Shown piece after piece: positions 43,410 to 46,898 of a DNA stretch of 46,898 nt. The stretch spans positions 1-46,898 of the forward strand of contig JAMOMC010000034.1 of the NCBI GenBank assembly GCA_027068765.1, in the 5' to 3' direction. The translations under genes and the position numbers were made by a program. Position 1 is the first letter of the stretch; each line of letters starts with the position of its first letter. The notes beneath the pieces were generated by a model. The model saw only the letters and a program-made list of their open reading frames with translations. It was not told the origin of the DNA and did not search any database. This stretch comes from Campylobacterales bacterium. Lineage in GTDB: Bacteria > Campylobacterota > Campylobacteria > Campylobacterales > QNZT01.

Positions 43410-44345
43410 CTATCTAAGTTTCAAATTATATTTAATGATATGAGAACTTCCAACTTCTAAATCTCCAAGTTCTACCTCTATCAAAGCCTTTCTTTGAAGA
43501 TACTTTCTTTTGTATCTTCCTCCATCCGTATCATCTGTATCTGTTAATGATATATCATCAAGCTCTAAAGAGTTTTTAATATATATCATCTCGTCTGGTA
43601 TCTGGTCTTCCACTTTTACACTTTCAGCCAAACCATCACCTTCTACTCTTACATCTATCAAAACTGTAAAAATATCATCAACACTTGTCACATTTTTATC
43701 TAAAATAACATTTGCTATGAGTAGCTGAAAAATACCCTCATCTTCACTTTTTCCACCACCAAGACCATCAATGGCATCTACACCACCAATGCCACGATTT
43801 AGGTGAACTCGTCCAACTTCTCCAGAGCCTCCTATTCTTGAAAAAGCCTCTAAGTTAACAAAATTTTTACTAAGAGATGAAGCATTTAAATCCTCATCTA
43901 TATTGGTTACTAAAAAAATCAAACCCTCTTCATCAGGCTCTAATGTGATAGTTTTTCTTTCATTATCATTTGAATCAAACTGAAAATTATCATTCATATC
44001 TACATAAACTTTTTTCACTTCAGTCACAAACTCAGACTTAGATATCTCCTCTTTAGCAATTAATGTATATCGATCTTTGCCATTACCATTGTTAACAATT
44101 TTAAAGGTAAGAACTCTCTTTTTATCACCCCTGCTTACTAAAACATCTGATGTATCCATCCAAGAGACACTCACATCTAAAAGTTGTTCTACTATACTTC
44201 TATCAATATTGCTCTCTATACTAAATGTCTCTCCACTCATAGTAAAATCAAGTGTTGCAGAATTTTGTATAACAGTTGCAGCACTTACACCCTTTGCATG
44301 TAGTAAACCACCAAGAGAGAGTATTAAAACAATCAATAATTTCAT
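43410..44345 (-). CDS. Exported DUF11-type protein, first gene of surface operon
   Basis: 311 residues from the ATG at 44343-44345 (GGGAG upstream; a longer frame begins without a signal peptide). Signal peptide MKLLIVLILSLGGLLHA. An N-terminal domain NSATLDFTMSGETFSIESN resembles that of the 361-residue neighbour, then DVLVSRGDKKRVLTFKIVNNGNG, the calcium-type loop DMNDNFQFDSND, a Gly-rich linker GGVDAIDGLGGGKSEDEG, and a C-terminal DUF11-like domain (VEDQIPDEMIYIKNSLELDD). Divergent from xseA. First gene of the four-gene surface locus. Confidence 0.75.
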   Translation of the reverse strand: MKLLIVLILSLGGLLHAKGVSAATVIQNSATLDFTMSGETFSIESNIDRSIVEQLLDVSVSWMDTSDVLVSRGDKKRVLTFKIVNNGNGKDRYTLIAKEEISKSEFVTEVKKVYVDMNDNFQFDSNDNERKTITLEPDEEGLIFLVTNIDEDLNASSLSKNFVNLEAFSRIGGSGEVGRVHLNRGIGGVDAIDGLGGGKSEDEGIFQLLIANVILDKNVTSVDDIFTVLIDVRVEGDGLAESVKVEDQIPDEMIYIKNSLELDDISLTDTDDTDGGRYKRKYLQRKALIEVELGDLEVGSSHIIKYNLKLR

Positions 44346-44409
44346 CTTTTCTCCCAGCTTAACTAAATGCACTTTCCTAAATCGACAGATAGAAAAAAAT
44401 ATTTAATTG

Positions 44410-44418
44410 TGTTATACT
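44410..44418 (+). promoter_or_regulatory. Extended -10 promoter for xseA
   Basis: TGTTATACT (TGn plus TATACT, one mismatch to consensus) ends 39 bases before the xseA TTG start, within the divergent gap 44346-44457. No clear -35 box. Confidence 0.45.
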
Positions 44419-44457
44419 TTCTTAACAAAAAATATATATAAATAAGGATTTTTAACC

Positions 44458-45648
44458 TTGCTTAAAGCGATTACAGTAAGCACTCTAAACAATCAGATAA
44501 AATCTCTTCTAGAGGCACATTTTCTAAATATCTTAGTTAAAGGTGAAGTCTCTCGTGTCACCTACCATAGCTCTGGTCATCTCTACTTTACACTCAAAGA
44601 TAAAAACTCTGGAATTTCAGTTGTTATGTTCAAAGGAAACAATCAAAAATTAAAATTTAGAGTTGAAGAGGGAATGGAAGTTATCATAAGTGGTGGCATC
44701 TCTGTTTATACTCCAAGAGGAAGTTATCAGATAAACTGCTCCTCACTAGAACCAGCAGGAGAAGGAGCATTGGCTCTTGCATATGAGCAATTAAAAGCAA
44801 AATTAGAAGAAAAAGGGTATTTTGATAAAAATATAAAAAAAGCTCTTCCAAAGTTTCCAAAACATATAGCAGTGGTAACTTCAAAAACAGGAGCTGCTAT
44901 TTCTGATATGCTAAATGTGGCAAATAAAAGATGGCCTTTAATTAAAATAACTCTTTTTGATACTCTAGTTCAAGGTAAAGATGCAGGCTCTTTAATTGCT
45001 AACAGTATCTCTCTTGCTGATAAAATTGGTGCCGATGTTATCATAGTTGGTAGAGGTGGTGGAAGTTTGGAAGATTTATGGGCTTTTAATGAGGAAGTTG
45101 TAGCTAAAGCTATATATGAAGCTTTAACACCCATTGTATCCGCAGTTGGTCATGAAATAGATTTTTTAATAAGTGATGAAGTTGCAGACTTAAGAGCTCC
45201 TACTCCATCAGCTGCTATAGAGTTAGTTTTGCCAGATATAAGTGAAATACTTATCTACTTAGACTCTATAACCTCCTCCTACAACACTTATATGAAAAAA
45301 ACTCTTGAAAATAAAAGCAGAGAATTACAACATCAAAAAGAGCTATTAAAGAGAAACTCTTTTGAAGAGAGAGCTCTTTTTTATAAAGATGAGATTAAAA
45401 GTATCATAAAAAACTACCAAAACTTTTTTCTACTCTCACTAAATCAAAAAGAGGGTAAATTAAAACAGCTTTTAGATGCATATTCGCTAAATAACCCAAG
45501 CAAAAAAGATAAAACTGGATATGCACAAATTAGCAAAAATGGTGATATAATAACATTAGATGAGCTTAATATCGGAGATACTTTCTCATCACAAAATTCA
45601 AAAGTAGAGATAACTTCAAAAGTTTTAGAAAAAAGAGAGTTAAAATGA
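44458..45648 (+). CDS. xseA: Exodeoxyribonuclease VII large subunit
   Basis: 396 residues, beginning at TTG (44458-44460) with AAGGA nine bases upstream; the N-terminus LKAITVSTLNNQIKSLLEAHF fits the family. OB-fold domain (about 15-105; VKGEVSRVTYHSSGHLYFTLKD), then the catalytic domain (IAVVTSKTGAAISDML, VIIVGRGGGSLEDLWAFN, PIVSAVGHEIDFLISDEVADLRAPTPS, in pieces), then a coiled-coil and a short C-terminal part. It degrades single-stranded DNA with XseB (not in the window). Overlaps the next gene by 4 bases. Confidence 0.97.
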   Translation: MLKAITVSTLNNQIKSLLEAHFLNILVKGEVSRVTYHSSGHLYFTLKDKNSGISVVMFKGNNQKLKFRVEEGMEVIISGGISVYTPRGSYQINCSSLEPAGEGALALAYEQLKAKLEEKGYFDKNIKKALPKFPKHIAVVTSKTGAAISDMLNVANKRWPLIKITLFDTLVQGKDAGSLIANSISLADKIGADVIIVGRGGGSLEDLWAFNEEVVAKAIYEALTPIVSAVGHEIDFLISDEVADLRAPTPSAAIELVLPDISEILIYLDSITSSYNTYMKKTLENKSRELQHQKELLKRNSFEERALFYKDEIKSIIKNYQNFFLLSLNQKEGKLKQLLDAYSLNNPSKKDKTGYAQISKNGDIITLDELNIGDTFSSQNSKVEITSKVLEKRELK

Positions 45649-46646
45649 CAATAGAAAAACTACTTCTAATTACAGATGGAGAGTTACTAAATGAGGCTTT
45701 AGTTAAAGAGGTGGACTCTGCAACAATCTACCCAAAAAAAGTCTCCAAAGGTGACCTTTTTATATCAGATAACAAAGATGATATAAAAGAGGCCATCAAA
45801 AACAAAGCAGTAGCCATAATCCAAGAGGATGATAAAATAACAGATGCATCTAGTGTAGCTTTTATAAAAGTTGCGTCTATTGAAATAGCGGCTTTGAAAA
45901 TTTTATCATATATTTTGAAAAAAGATAGAGATTTGCACTTTTATCTTCTCTCACCTCAAACTTTAACTTTTTTCAAAATGATACAGCTAAAATCAAAAGA
46001 TATAGAGTATCTACCAAATGATTGGAAAAAGGCATTTGAACTTATTTTAAATAGCCAAAAAGCTATATTTGCCTGCGATAATGAAGAGTTAGCTCTAAAA
46101 ATTGTCCCAAAGATAAAAAGATTTGATAAGAGTGTATTTGGCTATAACATCGAAGATACACTATTTCGCTCAACCTTTAGGGTAGATAAGTTTGTCTATC
46201 AACATAAAAAAATGACACCTTTTCACCTGCCCCACCTTCTAGAAGCTGTGGCACTGTGTCAAATACACTGCCTACCCTACTCTATAGACAAAGTTGACTA
46301 TACAAAACATTTTATTCCAATTTTTATAAATAAAGAGACATCGATAACAAAAAAGGAGAAAAATGACCATGTTGTTATAGTTGTTGATAATGTTGAAGAT
46401 ATATTTGAAGGACGAGAGTATGCAAAAGAGGCAAAAGTAACCATGTCAAAATCCATAGTCTTCACCCCTCCCAAGATAAAGATAGAGGCTTACACAAAAC
46501 CAAATATCTTTAAAACTCCAACAGAACTTGTTACAGTTGTTAAGACAACTAGTTTTAATTATGGTTTTGTCTACTCTAAAAATAGAGAAGATTTAAAAGC
46601 TTTAAGGGAGTATTTTTATAGTTTTGATCAACTAAAAAATACTTAA
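45645..46646 (+). CDS. MurE/MurF N-domain-like protein without P-loop
   Basis: 333 residues, no signal peptide. The N-terminal 80 residues resemble the substrate-binding domain of Mur ligases (VDSATIYPKKVSKGDLFIS, AIKNKAVAIIQEDD). The middle and C-terminal parts show no ATP-binding GKT motif and no known family that I recognise; they contain FKMIQLKSKDIEYLPNDW and DTLFRSTFRVDKFVYQ. Probably cytoplasmic. The start overlaps xseA (ATGA), so it is co-translated with it. It could be a diverged, non-catalytic Mur-ligase relative; this is tentative. Confidence 0.6.
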   Translation: MTIEKLLLITDGELLNEALVKEVDSATIYPKKVSKGDLFISDNKDDIKEAIKNKAVAIIQEDDKITDASSVAFIKVASIEIAALKILSYILKKDRDLHFYLLSPQTLTFFKMIQLKSKDIEYLPNDWKKAFELILNSQKAIFACDNEELALKIVPKIKRFDKSVFGYNIEDTLFRSTFRVDKFVYQHKKMTPFHLPHLLEAVALCQIHCLPYSIDKVDYTKHFIPIFINKETSITKKEKNDHVVIVVDNVEDIFEGREYAKEAKVTMSKSIVFTPPKIKIEAYTKPNIFKTPTELVTVVKTTSFNYGFVYSKNREDLKALREYFYSFDQLKNT

Positions 46647-46650
46647 TGCT

Positions 46651-46771
46651 AGGAGTTAAACATTACAAAAAGTATATACATAGGTATTTGTCAAGGTAAG
46701 ATATACTTTTCTCCACTGTTTTAAATCTATTTTAAAATCCCCTACACTTATTAATTGCATAGTTAACTCCT
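46651..46771 (-). repeat. 9-bp inverted repeat bracketing the small ORF
   Basis: AGGAGTTAA (46651-46659) and TTAACTCCT (46763-46771) are perfect inverted copies flanking the small ORF. In a minus-strand transcript the upstream copy is the ribosome site and the downstream copy covers the stop codon region, giving a possible end-to-end fold. Confidence 0.6.
46656..46760 (-). CDS. 34-residue small ORF, possible AapA-like peptide
   Basis: A 34-codon ORF starting at ATG 46758-46760, with AGGAG six bases upstream and a consensus promoter at 46785-46814. The peptide has a charged N-half (K10, K14, R17, K18) and a hydrophobic aromatic C-half (VYLTLTNTYVYTF). The segment WRKVYLTL loosely recalls WKTLYLKI of Helicobacter AapA1. 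Its ribosome site AGGAGTTAA is perfectly complementary to TTAACTCCT at 46651-46659, which overlaps the stop codon, so the mRNA ends could pair and hide the start. A T-run lies about 12 bases further on. Convergent with the 333-residue gene. It may equally be a chance short frame. Confidence 0.45.
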   Translation of the reverse strand: MQLISVGDFKIDLKQWRKVYLTLTNTYVYTFCNV

Positions 46772-46784
46772 CAAATTTTTTTAA

Positions 46785-46814
46785 ATTATATCTTAATTTT
46801 TGTCAAGTTGTCAA
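46785..46814 (-). promoter_or_regulatory. Consensus sigma70 promoter of the small ORF
   Basis: Minus strand: TTGACA (46809-46814), an 18-base spacer and TATAAT (46785-46790), followed by AGGAG and the small-ORF ATG. A second TTGACA at 46801-46806 gives a direct repeat TTGACAAC-TTGACAAA, which could be an operator or chance. Both hexamers match consensus perfectly, which is rare in this window. Confidence 0.65.
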
Positions 46815-46851
46815 AAATAATATTGACTTCATAGTCACTTTAAAGGCAAAT

Positions 46852-46898
46852 TTATTTTTTCGCTATTTGCGAAACAGCCCCCGCACTAAGACCCAAAT
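46852..46898 (-). CDS. Partial ORF end, HTH-like C-terminus
   Basis: Fifteen codons and a stop are visible at the right edge; they read LGLSAGAVSQIAKK, which looks like the turn and recognition helix of a Cro/XRE-type DNA-binding domain (compare LGxSxxAVSQ). The codons include GCG, GGG and GCT, richer in GC than the surroundings. The rest lies outside the window, so the reading frame and identity are unproven. It lies 38 bases upstream of the small-ORF promoter on the same strand. Confidence 0.3.
   Translation of the reverse strand, partial: LGLSAGAVSQIAKK

Overview
The window reads as chromosomal DNA of a free-living campylobacterotal (epsilonproteobacterial) bacterium, probably Sulfurimonas-like. 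It is strongly AT-rich. Its core block follows the order I recall from Campylobacter jejuni (obg-proB-fmt-birA-parA-parB-atpF'-atpF-atpH-atpA-atpG-atpD-atpC-tolQ-tolR-tolA-tolB-pal-cpoB-slyD). The FoF1 a and c subunits (atpB, atpE) are not in the cluster, as is usual in this phylum. The genus is inferred from gene style, not proven. I see no rRNA, tRNA, CRISPR array, insertion sequence or prophage.

Layout. 1-1989 (minus): the start of a membrane-protein gene at the left edge, then a tight DUF3570 barrel / DUF4266 lipoprotein / thioredoxin trio. 2014-7122 (minus): slyD and the Tol-Pal envelope system. 7133-12908 (minus): seven FoF1 ATP synthase genes behind a near-consensus promoter at 12973-13001. 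13006-18980 (minus): parB, parA, birA, fmt, proB, obg and gpsA, nearly all overlapping, headed by an inverted-repeat promoter at 19003-19035. 19155-21376 (minus): a HAD phosphatase and a Kef-type cation/proton antiporter. 21487-23717 (minus): a lipoprotein and a secreted four-repeat protein. 23861-26488 (plus): valS. 26565-30493 (plus): three exported PilJ/NarX P-box-like proteins followed by a NIT-domain membrane protein with a degenerate kinase ATPase domain. 30499-34426 (minus): a BON-LysM protein, then a di-haem peroxidase overlapping a PAS/GGDEF/EAL protein. 34535-37387 (plus): an M1 peptidase-ChaN-PDZ fusion. 37384-44345 (minus): a surface locus of three exported DUF11-type proteins and a 1434-residue outer-membrane protein. 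44458-46646 (plus): xseA and a MurE/MurF-N-like protein. 46656-46898: a 34-codon small ORF on the minus strand with a strong promoter and a fold-back element, and the end of an HTH-like ORF.

How it fits together. The left half is housekeeping: energy conversion, envelope integrity driven by proton-motive force, chromosome segregation, and translation/GTPase genes, kept as one long same-strand array with translational coupling. The right half is accessory, with envelope sensing, surface structures and haem/peroxide functions. The best candidates for undescribed biology are the P-box/NIT/pseudokinase operon, the DUF11-barrel surface locus, the M1-ChaN-PDZ fusion, the SKICH-like repeat protein, and the right-edge small ORF, which has features of an AapA-like type I toxin gene.
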